This document shows, one piece after another, positions 52,165 to 59,961 of a stretch of DNA of 64,000 bases. Within the stretch, counting starts at the first letter, position 1. Every line of letters begins with the position of its first letter. The stretch lies in assembly GCA_023410715.1 (NCBI GenBank), contig JAEYPN010000012.1, positions 24,830 through 88,829 of the forward strand, written 5' to 3'. The notes below the pieces were generated by a model. That model had not been told where the DNA came from. It was given only the letters and a program-made list of their open reading frames with translations, and searched no databases. The stretch is from Bacillota bacterium (GTDB lineage Bacteria; Bacillota_I; Bacilli_A; Izemoplasmatales; UBA1188). Made by a program: the position numbers and the translations under genes.

Positions 52165-52258
52165 AGTTTATCTCCTTCAAAAAAGTTTCAACTATTTATA
52201 TTATATCATTATTTTTTTACATATTCCATATCAAAAACAAACTCATCTTAAATAAACT

Positions 52259-53155
52259 TTACAAAATTTTTGATAAGAATTCTTTTGTTCTTTCATTTTT
52301 TGGACGATTAAAAATTTCATCAGGAGTTCCTTCTTCTAAGATTTTTCCATTATCCATAAAAATAATTCTGTTAGCTATTTCTTTAGCAAATCCCATTTCA
52401 TGAGTTACAACAACCATCGTCATACCTAAAGTTGCAAGCTCCTTCATTAATTCTAAAACTTCCCCAACCATTTCAGGATCTAGTGCACTTGTTGGTTCAT
52501 CAAATAACATTACATCAGGATTCATACATAAGCTTCTAATTATTGCAATCCGTTGTTTTTGACCACCAGATAGCTTTAATGGATACTCATCCTTTTTATC
52601 ATATAGCCCAATTCTTTTAAGTAAATCACATGCTTTATTAGTCGCTTCTTCTTTACTCATAAGTTTTAGTTCAGTTGGAGCAAGAATTAAATTTTCTAAA
52701 ACAGTTAAATTATTAAAAAGATTAAAGTGTTGGAAGCACATGCCAATCTTTTGACGAGCATCGTCAATACCTAAATAATATTTTATAAAATAAGCATTTT
52801 TTAACTTTTTAAACTCAGAACCTTCTTTAGTCTTTAATAACTTTTCTTCTTTAATTTTTTCTATTATTTCTTCATCAGTTAAATCACTATTTTCTTTTAT
52901 TTTCTTAAAAGTGTTAGAAACTTTAATTAAATCTTCATGCAAATAAGCATCAACTTGAGTTAGTAATAAGTCACTAACCCACACTTCACCAGCTGTTGGT
53001 ATTTCAAGTTGATTAATGCAACGAAGTAGAGTTGATTTACCACTACCTGATGAACCAATAATTACGACCTTTTCGCCCTTATTTATCGTTAAATCAATGC
53101 CCTTTAAAATTTCTTTATTATCAAATTTTTTATGTAAATTCTTAATTGCTATCAC
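52259..53155 (-). CDS. Amino-acid ABC transporter ATPase with an insertion
   Basis: 298 residues from GTG 53155 (GTG 53161 is also possible), versus about 240 for GlnQ-type ATPases. Walker A GSSGSGKST, Q-loop MCFQHFNLF, signature LSGGQKQRI, Walker B VMLFDEPTSALD and VVTHEMGFA are intact. Between Walker A and the Q-loop there is an extra charged helical stretch of about 55 residues (near residues 66-130). Last gene of the T-box controlled operon; overlaps the permease by 14 bases. Confidence 0.9.
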   Translation of the reverse strand: MIAIKNLHKKFDNKEILKGIDLTINKGEKVVIIGSSGSGKSTLLRCINQLEIPTAGEVWVSDLLLTQVDAYLHEDLIKVSNTFKKIKENSDLTDEEIIEKIKEEKLLKTKEGSEFKKLKNAYFIKYYLGIDDARQKIGMCFQHFNLFNNLTVLENLILAPTELKLMSKEEATNKACDLLKRIGLYDKKDEYPLKLSGGQKQRIAIIRSLCMNPDVMLFDEPTSALDPEMVGEVLELMKELATLGMTMVVVTHEMGFAKEIANRIIFMDNGKILEEGTPDEIFNRPKNERTKEFLSKIL

Positions 53156-53846
53156 TAACACGTAACCTTCTTTCAATTATTTTAATAAACAAGGTAATGG
53201 TATAAACAACAGCTAAATAAAGCATGGCAGCAAGTATCGCTGGAGCTAAATAATTGGCAATGGTTTTATTAATGGTTGAAGTTGCTTGATTCAAGTCAAA
53301 AGTTATCGTTCCAATAGTTGATCCAACCATTGAAACAATAGCTGTTTCTTTTACAAGTGCAATTAATTCATTACCAATTGCGGGAATGACATTTTTTATC
53401 GCTTGAGGTAAAACAATTTTTGTCATAGTTTTTAGTTTTGATAAGCCTAAACTACGTCCTGCTTCCATTTGACCTTTATCCACTGATAAGATACCAGCTC
53501 TAATATTTTCTGATACATATGCTCCTGAATTAATCCCAAAAGTTAAAATTACAGCTGTTACCTTAAAACCAGGGATAGCTAAAATTGCAAATACCATGAT
53601 AAATAACTGCAAAGTGATTGGTGTACCGCGTATTATGGTTGTGTAAAGATTGCATAAAACAGAAAGTGGTTTTAATTTTTTGTTATCCATCGCAAAGATT
53701 TTAATAATCGCGACAATAAAACCAATTACTAAACCAATAAAAGCAGCGATAAAAGTAATTGTCAAAGTATTTTTAAACCCCTCAAATAAATAATTCCTTA
53801 ATTCGTTTGTTTTAATTATTTTGACAATATCTTTAAAAAGATTCAT
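53142..53846 (-). CDS. Amino-acid ABC transporter permease
   Basis: 234 residues, with five or so hydrophobic segments of the HisMQ type: LIRGTPITLQLFIMVFAILA-type core (TIIRGTPITLQLFIMVF), FGINSGAYVSENIRAGIL, and the coupling helix GQMEAGRSLGLSKLKTMTKI. It forms the channel with the ATPase downstream and binding protein upstream. Confidence 0.92.
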   Translation of the reverse strand: MNLFKDIVKIIKTNELRNYLFEGFKNTLTITFIAAFIGLVIGFIVAIIKIFAMDNKKLKPLSVLCNLYTTIIRGTPITLQLFIMVFAILAIPGFKVTAVILTFGINSGAYVSENIRAGILSVDKGQMEAGRSLGLSKLKTMTKIVLPQAIKNVIPAIGNELIALVKETAIVSMVGSTIGTITFDLNQATSTINKTIANYLAPAILAAMLYLAVVYTITLFIKIIERRLRVSDSN

Positions 53847-53859
53847 TAAGTCACCCCGC

Positions 53860-54687
53860 TTATAGACCTAAGTGCTTATTAACTAACGCTTGAATTCCAT
53901 TGATACCATTTTCTTCTTTACTTAAAAATTCTGTTAAAACCTCATTGATAGCCTTTAGTAACTCATCTTGTCCTTTAGTAACACAAATAGCATATTCATC
54001 AAAAGCTAACTCATCATCTTCACCATCAACACCTTCATAATATAATGGTAAGCATTTTAAGTTGTCTTTCCCTTGAATTAACTTTTTAGCAGGTAATTCA
54101 TCAATAATAACAAAATCACTATTTAAGTTAATGTCACTTACGGCAGTATCAAGTGAAGAGAAGAAATTTACTTTTGTTCCTTCTAGTAGTCCACCTTTTT
54201 TAACCTCATCACTTAAAAATAGATCAGCTGTTGTTCCTGGTTGAACAGCAATTCCTTTATCAGTTTTTATGCTTGACCAGTAAACACCATAATTTCCATC
54301 AGTCATTAAATGTTTTAAATTATCCTCGTTTTCAACATCATAAATAACATATAAGTTGGCTTGATAATAAACCTTTGAAAAATCAACTTTAGCAAGTCTT
54401 GCTTCCGTAACTGATAAACCAGCTGCCCCAATGTTTGCAAGTTTTCCTAAAGCTATAGTATCAACGATGACATCAAAACTAACATTTTCAAATTGGATCT
54501 TTTTCCCAAGTTTTTTTCCAACCTCGTTCATGATATCAATATCAACACCAGTAATTTTTCCATCCTTAATATATTCAAATGGTGCAAAACCAGCTTCCGT
54601 ATAAACAATAATTGTATCATTTGTCTTACAAGCTGTGATAGTTAATAAAAATACAAATACAAATAATAATCTTACAATTTTTTTCAT
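53860..54687 (-). CDS. Amino-acid ABC transporter substrate-binding lipoprotein
   Basis: 275 residues from ATG 54687, with GAGG ten bases upstream; the lipobox is TITAC near residue 20. Periplasmic-binding fold of the polar amino-acid family: VYTEAGFAPFEYIKDGKITG, VDIDIMNEVGKKLGKKIQFE, and IGAAGLSVTEARLAKVDFSK. The candidate T-box specifier suggests arginine, but the ligand is unproven. Confidence 0.9.
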   Translation of the reverse strand: MKKIVRLLFVFVFLLTITACKTNDTIIVYTEAGFAPFEYIKDGKITGVDIDIMNEVGKKLGKKIQFENVSFDVIVDTIALGKLANIGAAGLSVTEARLAKVDFSKVYYQANLYVIYDVENEDNLKHLMTDGNYGVYWSSIKTDKGIAVQPGTTADLFLSDEVKKGGLLEGTKVNFFSSLDTAVSDINLNSDFVIIDELPAKKLIQGKDNLKCLPLYYEGVDGEDDELAFDEYAICVTKGQDELLKAINEVLTEFLSKEENGINGIQALVNKHLGL

Positions 54688-54723
54688 AATTAATATACCT
54701 CTTTCTTTGAGCCTACAAGACAT

Positions 54724-54759
54724 AAAAAAAGTCCCTAGGCAATATTTTTGCCTAAGGAC
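54724..54759 (-). terminator. T-box terminator hairpin
   Basis: GTCCTTAGGC and GCCTAGGGAC arms followed by a run of seven T on the minus strand. It competes with the antiterminator formed with the T-box bulge. Confidence 0.92.
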
Positions 54760-54983
54760 GAAATAATCAATTTCGCGGTACCACCTTAGTTTGTTACTAT
54801 CTCACAATAATAACCTCATCAAGTACAATTATACTTTATCTCTTTAACGGGAGAACCCGGTAACCCCTATGAATTCAGGATTACTGCTCCTAGACGCGTT
54901 CGTATATGCTTACATGTCCTGTCTTTCACCAATCACAGGTCGCTAAACTGAAGCAACATACTACTATTTCTATTCAACGCAAC
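54724..54983 (-). promoter_or_regulatory. T-box riboswitch upstream of the amino-acid ABC operon
   Basis: The hallmark T-box motif AAGGTGGTACCGCG is at 54774-54787 on the minus strand, followed by a terminator hairpin. Stem I shows AGTA, AGCGA and GGTGAAAG elements. By analogy with glyQS, where the codon follows a GAA, the specifier loop reads GAA-CGCG; CGC (54896-54898, Arg) followed by G is the best candidate, GCG (Ala) is possible. Uncharged tRNA would open the terminator and switch on the transporter. Confidence 0.92.
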
Positions 54984-54989
54984 GCATAT

Positions 54990-55018
54990 ATTCTATTCTT
55001 TTCTTTTTCATTTGTCAA
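54990..55018 (-). promoter_or_regulatory. Promoter of the T-box operon
   Basis: Consensus TTGACA (55013-55018), exact 17-base spacer, TAGAAT (54990-54995) on the minus strand. Transcription begins near 54983, at the base of T-box stem I. Confidence 0.88.
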
Positions 55019-55061
55019 TAAACAAAATAAAAAAATACAAAAAATTTTAAAAATCAATTTT

Positions 55062-55343
55062 TTATTTTTTCTTTGTAAATTTATGTTCATTACTTATTTC
55101 TTTTTCTTTTAATCTTTTAGCTAATTTCTTTTCCTTATTTCTTTTTATTATTTTATCAAAGACAATTGATATTAGCATTCCAAATAAAGCTATATAACCC
55201 ACAACCCAAAACAAATTATAAATACCATTAGGAATAAGTGACTTATTCCAAATAAAAACATCATAAATAAACCCAAAAATTGCACAAGGTATAAGTAAAA
55301 TCAGACTAACAATGAAAAGCGTATTTAAAACCTTATTTTCCAT
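55062..55343 (-). CDS. Small membrane protein, hypothetical
   Basis: 93 residues. Two hydrophobic segments (TLFIVSLILLIPCAIFGFIY and LFWVVGYIALFGMLISIVF) and a Lys-rich cytoplasmic C-terminus. The ATG follows AAAGGA. I do not recognise a family. It lies between the T-box promoter and the carrier-protein gene, same strand as both; relation to either is unknown. Confidence 0.6.
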   Translation of the reverse strand: MENKVLNTLFIVSLILLIPCAIFGFIYDVFIWNKSLIPNGIYNLFWVVGYIALFGMLISIVFDKIIKRNKEKKLAKRLKEKEISNEHKFTKKK

Positions 55344-55570
55344 GCTTATTAGTCCTTTCTTATTAAATAGTTATTTTAAATAATTTCTATAAATATGACA
55401 TTACCTCAATTATCTAAAAAAATTAAAACAAAAAGTTTATTTAACCTTTTTATTTTCTTCTTTAAATCTAGGAAATTATATTAACTTTTTCATTTTACCA
55501 AAAAATAAACAATTTGTAAATGTTATTAAAGAAAACTGTTGACTGCAATTTAAAGATTAATAAGTTAAAA

Positions 55571-55810
55571 TTAAATTCGTGCTGAGATATAACTAATTAT
55601 ATCATTGAAGGTTGAAAATGATATTAAATCTTCATCATTAATACAAATATTAAAATGATCTTCAATATCTGTAACAATTGAGATTAAGCTAAATGAATCA
55701 ATACCTATATCATTTAATAAGCTTGAATCACAAGATAATTTAACTGTAGACAAATCTACATAATTACATATTATATCTGATAAATGGTTTTCAATTTCTT
55801 TTGTTGACAT
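55571..55810 (-). CDS. Acyl/peptidyl carrier protein
   Basis: 79 residues, the size of a free-standing carrier protein. The phosphopantetheine site is GIDSFSL with Ser39; helix II (SLISIVTDIEDHFNI) is acidic as in ACPs. The serine is DSF, not the DSL of fatty-acid ACP, hence a specialised carrier. Its ATG overlaps the ligase stop by one base (TAATG). No phosphopantetheinyl transferase is in the window. Confidence 0.85.
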   Translation of the reverse strand: MSTKEIENHLSDIICNYVDLSTVKLSCDSSLLNDIGIDSFSLISIVTDIEDHFNICINDEDLISFSTFNDIISYISARI

Positions 55811-57513
55811 TATAGATAAAATCCTTTCGTATTATGATATTTTTCTAAATTTGTTCGTTTAATCTTTCTTGTTTCTGTCTTTTCATATTCTGTACTTGAA
55901 ATATTGACATAATTAATTTTCTTATGCATTGGCAAATTTTTATTAATTTCTTTAAATAATATTTTTAAGTCTTCTATGTTATATTCATTATCTGTCCAAA
56001 TACCTAAAACGATAATTTCTTTACCGTTATCATTATGTTGATAACAAACTATATCTTTTAAGAAGTTTTGACTGATTTCAACAACATGTTCAATTTCTTC
56101 AGGACAAATGTTTTTACCATTTTCTAAAATAATAACATTTTTACATCTTCCTGTTATATAAAGACGTTTCTTTTTATCTTCTTTAACTAAATCACCTGTG
56201 TGAAAAAATCCGTCTTGATCAAATACCTTAGCTGTATCTTCATCATTTTTATAATATCCTTTAAATACTGAAGGTCCCTTAACTGAAAGTTCACCTATTC
56301 CTTCTTCATTAGAATTATCAATTTTATATTCAAAACTAGAGCAAACATTACCGATTGAGGCATAGGCCTTAATTGTATCAGCGTTTAAGGAAACAAGAGG
56401 CCCACATTCAGTGATACCATACCCATTAACGATATGTATTCCTAAATCACTTAATCCTTTTACAACCTCAGGGTTTAAAATTGCCCCTCCACAAACTATC
56501 TCAATTAAATTACCACCAAATGGCTCATATAATTCTTTAAACAATTTGTGAGTAATATCAATTCCAAATTTTTTTAAAATATTAGAAAGCTTAATGCCTT
56601 TTTTAAGTTTTTCATCTTTACCTTGCTTTTTAGCATTTAACCAAATTTGGTTATAAAACGCATTCGCAATCATTGGTACAACTGTAATGATTGAAGGTTT
56701 AAATATTTTAATATCGCGCATTATGTTCCGCATAGATGAAGAGATATAAGTTAATCTACCAGCCGCCACACGAGCCATAAGATGGGTATTAATTTCAGTA
56801 GCATGATGCATCGGCAAAACAGACATAGAAGTATCAAGCACAAGATTTTTAGGACCATTTATGTTATCAAGACAGTTAGTAATGTTCGCCGCTAAATTTC
56901 TTTGTGTTAACATTACTCCTTTATTCGCTCCAGTTGTCCCTGAAGTAAATAGAATTTTACAAACCTTATCAAGATCCAACTCTTTTTCTAAATAGTAGTT
57001 ATTTTTAACAAGAGATCCTTTTTGCATCACTTCTTTAAAACTAAAATTCCCAAAACCATCATCAATGCAAATTACTTTTTCTATTTTTGGTAATTTTTCT
57101 GTTAGTTTACCTATTTTAAGAACAATAAATTTATTACATATAATGGCATTAGCATCACATTTATTTAATAAGGTTACAAATGTCTCATCATCAGCATCTT
57201 TAGAAACTGGTGTCACTACCCCAACACCTGATGAAATAGTTAAATCTGATAAAAAGTATTCATAGGAATTATCCATTGAAACGGCTATATGTTTATCCTC
57301 TAAACCCATTGCAATTAATCCATTACCTAAACTCGTCATATCATTTAACAAGTCAGATGCGGTGTGATAAATAATATTTAAATTTTTATCAAGGTGAGCA
57401 AATAATTTTTTTTCAGGAAGAACTTTGGCAACTCTTAAAACTACTTCTTTTGTTGTCTTGTAATCGCCACATTTAAGTAAGGGATTATTTTTTCTTGCAC
57501 TAACCATCTTCAT
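55810..57513 (-). CDS. AMP-dependent acyl/aryl ligase (adenylation enzyme)
   Basis: 567 residues, ANL superfamily: P-loop TSGTTGANKG (near 190), NGYGITECGP, TGDLVKEDKKKRLYITGRCK, and a C-terminal catalytic Lys in ETRKIKRTNL (near 550). It activates a carboxylic acid as adenylate and transfers it to a thiol, here most likely the adjacent carrier protein. Similarity to fatty acyl ligases is greater than to amino-acid adenylation domains by eye, but this is uncertain. Middle gene of three, two bases after the condensation-like gene. Confidence 0.88.
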   Translation of the reverse strand: MKMVSARKNNPLLKCGDYKTTKEVVLRVAKVLPEKKLFAHLDKNLNIIYHTASDLLNDMTSLGNGLIAMGLEDKHIAVSMDNSYEYFLSDLTISSGVGVVTPVSKDADDETFVTLLNKCDANAIICNKFIVLKIGKLTEKLPKIEKVICIDDGFGNFSFKEVMQKGSLVKNNYYLEKELDLDKVCKILFTSGTTGANKGVMLTQRNLAANITNCLDNINGPKNLVLDTSMSVLPMHHATEINTHLMARVAAGRLTYISSSMRNIMRDIKIFKPSIITVVPMIANAFYNQIWLNAKKQGKDEKLKKGIKLSNILKKFGIDITHKLFKELYEPFGGNLIEIVCGGAILNPEVVKGLSDLGIHIVNGYGITECGPLVSLNADTIKAYASIGNVCSSFEYKIDNSNEEGIGELSVKGPSVFKGYYKNDEDTAKVFDQDGFFHTGDLVKEDKKKRLYITGRCKNVIILENGKNICPEEIEHVVEISQNFLKDIVCYQHNDNGKEIIVLGIWTDNEYNIEDLKILFKEINKNLPMHKKINYVNISSTEYEKTETRKIKRTNLEKYHNTKGFYL

Positions 57514-57515
57514 AA

Positions 57516-58856
57516 TTATTTTACCTGAATTTCTTTTAGTAGTATTTCTTTATTTTCACAAATCTGTTTAACAACTAATTTAACATTTTCATGAAAATTT
57601 TTGGTTTCTTCTTCACTTGCGTATTTAATCATTGGGTCATAACAAGCTTGAATGATATGCTTGTCGACATCATACATTAGAGCCATATAACAAACAAGTG
57701 CACATTTCCCATTTGAATAAAAACGGAAACGATAATTTGAAGCTGATTTATAAGGAATTAAGGAAAAAGAAATTGGATAATAGGTTCTAAGTAAACTTTT
57801 TCCATAAATATCATGTAATAATACTTCAACATCTGATTGTGGAAAACCTAAATTACGATATAAGGTATTTTGATTTTCTACAAAGTAAGTTAAATTTTCT
57901 ATAAATGATTTTTCAAAATCAAAGTTTGCTGAACAAACCAAAGCTTGTACCATTGTCCCCCCAGTATTCTTCTCATTTAGCCTAGCTCGACAATTAATCA
58001 TTTCTAGAGGAATAATATGAGATACATTACCATTCATTCTCGTTAAAGTTACACAGTAAGAATAAAATAAAGCATTAGCTAGAGTAATCTTATTTTCCTC
58101 ACAAAATTTTAATATTGGTTCAACAACATCCTGACCAAATTCAAACATATAAGGATGTGTATCACAACCTAAAAAAGGTGTCGCAATTGCTTTTTTACCT
58201 TTAATTAGTTGCTTAGACCAGGCTTTTTGATTTGGGCCAGCTAATGATACAAATGTAGGGGCTTCTGATTTTTTAAAATATTCAGTATAAAATTCTTTTA
58301 ATTTTTCATATTTAAAGTTCTTTTTAAGATCAGTTAATTCTTTTTTTATTAAATCTTTATAAGATGATGGGGTAAATTCTATAGGTTTATTATTTTTTAA
58401 GAATTCGTAGCATCCTACAAAATCACGATAAATAACTTGAAGTCCATATGTATCTAAGGCATAATGACAAACTTTAGTTAATAAGCGATATTTATCATTG
58501 ACTTTAATGAAATATGGTTCCATCATTATTCCTTTTTTATATTTAATTGGTTTCTTTCTAATTTTTAAAACAAATTTTTCAACATCTTCTTCATTTTCAA
58601 ATTCAAAAAAAGGAACATTTTCACATTTAACTTCTTCACGGATAAACTGAACTAACTTTTTATCTTTCTTAATAATCTTTATTCTTAGGCAATCATTACG
58701 ATCATAAACCATTTGTAATGCTTTTTGACCAATATCCAAATCTAAATCAAAGTCAAATTCGACTGAAGAGATAATATTAATTACTCTTTTATATAAGGTA
58801 TACTTTGTCTGTAAGTTTATAACGTTCTGCGAAATTGTAAAGTCTAAGTGCTCCAT
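57516..58856 (-). CDS. Condensation-domain-like acyltransferase
   Basis: 446 residues, the length of an NRPS condensation or related acyltransferase (CoA-dependent chloramphenicol-acetyltransferase-like) domain. The catalytic HHxxxDG motif appears as CHYALDTYG (His131, Asp135) with Cys at the first His. A second halves-type motif (FSLIPYKSASNYRF, late segment) is visible. It is encoded 2 bases upstream of the ligase. Likely transfers the carrier-bound acyl group to an acceptor. The leading gene of the operon; leader with GGGATTGATGATAT before ATG. Confidence 0.75.
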   Translation of the reverse strand: MEHLDFTISQNVINLQTKYTLYKRVINIISSVEFDFDLDLDIGQKALQMVYDRNDCLRIKIIKKDKKLVQFIREEVKCENVPFFEFENEEDVEKFVLKIRKKPIKYKKGIMMEPYFIKVNDKYRLLTKVCHYALDTYGLQVIYRDFVGCYEFLKNNKPIEFTPSSYKDLIKKELTDLKKNFKYEKLKEFYTEYFKKSEAPTFVSLAGPNQKAWSKQLIKGKKAIATPFLGCDTHPYMFEFGQDVVEPILKFCEENKITLANALFYSYCVTLTRMNGNVSHIIPLEMINCRARLNEKNTGGTMVQALVCSANFDFEKSFIENLTYFVENQNTLYRNLGFPQSDVEVLLHDIYGKSLLRTYYPISFSLIPYKSASNYRFRFYSNGKCALVCYMALMYDVDKHIIQACYDPMIKYASEEETKNFHENVKLVVKQICENKEILLKEIQVK

Positions 58857-58898
58857 ATATCATCAATCCCTTTTTTAAGATTTGTGCAAACTATATTT

Positions 58899-58904
58899 AT
58901 TATA
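58899..58904 (-). promoter_or_regulatory. -10 element of the condensation/ligase/carrier operon
   Basis: Perfect TATAAT on the minus strand about 45 bases before the first ATG, with no good -35 at 17 bases. The repeat at 58911-58927 lies just upstream in the spacer/-35 position, so a bound regulator would compete with or recruit RNA polymerase. Confidence 0.6.
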
Positions 58905-58910
58905 AATGAT

Positions 58911-58927
58911 TTAGTATGCTAAAGTAC
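58911..58927. promoter_or_regulatory. Candidate operator O1 (TTAG-N4-CTAA)
   Basis: TTAGTATGCTAAAGTAC, an imperfect palindrome (TTAG/CTAA arms, TTTAG/CTAAA with the flanking base). A near copy lies at 59017-59033. It sits beside the -10 of the biosynthetic operon. Confidence 0.55.
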
Positions 58928-58966
58928 GGGACAATCTTTGATTTATGTTCTCATATTTAAAAAAGC

Positions 58967-58987
58967 AATTCTCATAAAATGAGAATT
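58967..58987. repeat. Perfect inverted repeat between the divergent promoters
   Basis: AATTCTCAT and ATGAGAATT separated by 3 bases. There is no T run, so it is not a terminator. It may be a binding site for another regulator. Confidence 0.5.
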
Positions 58988-59002
58988 ACTTAAAATTGGT
59001 TC

Positions 59003-59031
59003 TTGAAAAATTAGAATTAGTGTGCTAAAAT
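59003..59031 (+). promoter_or_regulatory. Promoter of the XRE regulator, probably leaderless
   Basis: TTGAAA (59003-59008), exact 17-base spacer, TAAAAT (59026-59031) with an extended TG. Transcription would start near 59038, at the ATG itself, and no ribosome binding site precedes the ATG. Confidence 0.7.
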
Positions 59032-59033
59032 GC
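59017..59033. promoter_or_regulatory. Candidate operator O2 (TTAG-N4-CTAA)
   Basis: TTAGTGTGCTAAAATGC, identical to O1 at 14 of 17 positions, covering the regulator's own -10. The paired sites suggest that the XRE protein binds both promoters. Confidence 0.55.
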
Positions 59034-59037
59034 AAGC

Positions 59038-59634
59038 ATGCAGAATATAAAAGAAGTTGTATGTGAAAATTTAGCATATTTACGAAAAATTAATCATTTT
59101 ACGCAGATCGATTTAGCAAAAAAAGTCAATTATTCAGATAAGACTGTATCAAGGTGGGAAAATGGGGAGGTTTTACCCGATTACGAAACGCTAGACCTAA
59201 TCGCGTCTATTTACAATGTTCCAATTGAATATTTCTTTTACGAACATAAAATTGATGAGTTATCAAAAGAACAGAAAGCAAGAAATAGTAGCCGAATTGC
59301 TTTAATGTTACTTACTATTTCATTTGTTTGGGTTTTAATTGTAGTAATCTATGTTTATTTCAAGATCTTTAGAGATCAAACCCCTTGGTCACTATTTGTC
59401 TTTGGTGTGCCTTTTTCTACAATTGTCATTATTCAAGTTAATAAGCATAGAATTAAAAATCAATCATTTTATATAATAACAAGATCAGTTTTAATGTGGA
59501 GTTTGATTACTTCTATTTACTTATCAATGATAAATAACGATCAAAACATGTGGCCAATCTTTTTTATCGGTATTCCACTTCAAGCATCAATAGCTATTTT
59601 ATCATTTATTAGAGTTGGAAAAAATATTTATTAA
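59038..59634 (+). CDS. Membrane-bound XRE-family transcriptional regulator
   Basis: 198 residues. N-terminal helix-turn-helix (residues 8-62: LRKINHFTQIDLAKKVNYSD, TVSRWENGEVLPDYETLDLI), a short linker (EHKIDELSKEQKA) and four hydrophobic segments (near 82-105, 113-133, 142-162, 170-192) that make a C-terminal membrane domain. Regulators of this build act from the membrane. It is divergent from the carrier-ligase-condensation operon. Start ATG 59038 has no ribosome binding site and coincides with the predicted transcript start. A terminator follows. Confidence 0.85.
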   Translation: MQNIKEVVCENLAYLRKINHFTQIDLAKKVNYSDKTVSRWENGEVLPDYETLDLIASIYNVPIEYFFYEHKIDELSKEQKARNSSRIALMLLTISFVWVLIVVIYVYFKIFRDQTPWSLFVFGVPFSTIVIIQVNKHRIKNQSFYIITRSVLMWSLITSIYLSMINNDQNMWPIFFIGIPLQASIAILSFIRVGKNIY

Positions 59635-59662
59635 ACTGTTGATTTTATCAGCAGTTTTTTAT
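59634..59662 (+). terminator. Intrinsic terminator of the XRE gene
   Basis: AACTGTTGA pairs with TCAGCAGTT (one G-U pair) around a 5-base loop, followed by TTTTTT. Confidence 0.8.
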
Positions 59663-59785
59663 TTATTAACAATATTAAAATTATATTGAAATGTTATTTC
59701 CTCTAAATTATTGTTAATAAATAAAATACCTACATGCTTATCTTTAATCTTTAAAATCATTATTCATTGCTTTTCAGTTTTTCGT

Positions 59786-59815
59786 AAAAAAAAGGATTGA
59801 TATAAATCAATCCCT
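59786..59815 (-). terminator. Intrinsic terminator of tRNA-His
   Basis: GGATTGAT (59794-59801) and ATCAATCC (59806-59813) arms, 4-base loop, then a run of T on the minus strand downstream of the tRNA 3' end. Confidence 0.82.
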
Positions 59816-59827
59816 TTAATTTCTAAA

Positions 59828-59904
59828 TGGGGCGTGAAAAGGGAATCGAACCCTCGAATGCCGGAGCCACAATCCGGAGCGTTAACCACTTCGCCACTCG
59901 CGCC
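59828..59904 (-). tRNA. tRNA-His (anticodon GTG)
   Basis: 77 bases on the minus strand including encoded G-1 and CCA. Anticodon stem CCGGA/TCCGG with loop TTGTGGC gives GTG. G-1 pairs with C73, the identity feature of tRNA-His. The T arm is GAGGG/CCCTT with loop TTCGATT. The acceptor stem has a C4-A69 mismatch. It has its own promoter and terminator. Confidence 0.95.
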
Positions 59905-59932
59905 ATCTGTAAAATGCTTTTAAGCACATACA

Positions 59933-59961
59933 AGTATACAATAGAACAAAAGAAAAATCAA
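59933..59961 (-). promoter_or_regulatory. Promoter of tRNA-His
   Basis: TTGATT (59956-59961), 17-base spacer, TATACT (59933-59938) on the minus strand. The -35 overlaps the stop of the AGCS symporter gene. Transcription starts near 59926. Confidence 0.65.

Noticed and set aside
54906..55112. Plus-strand open frame across the T-box leader
   Set aside because: Overlaps the riboswitch and its promoter; no ribosome binding site and low-complexity C-terminus.
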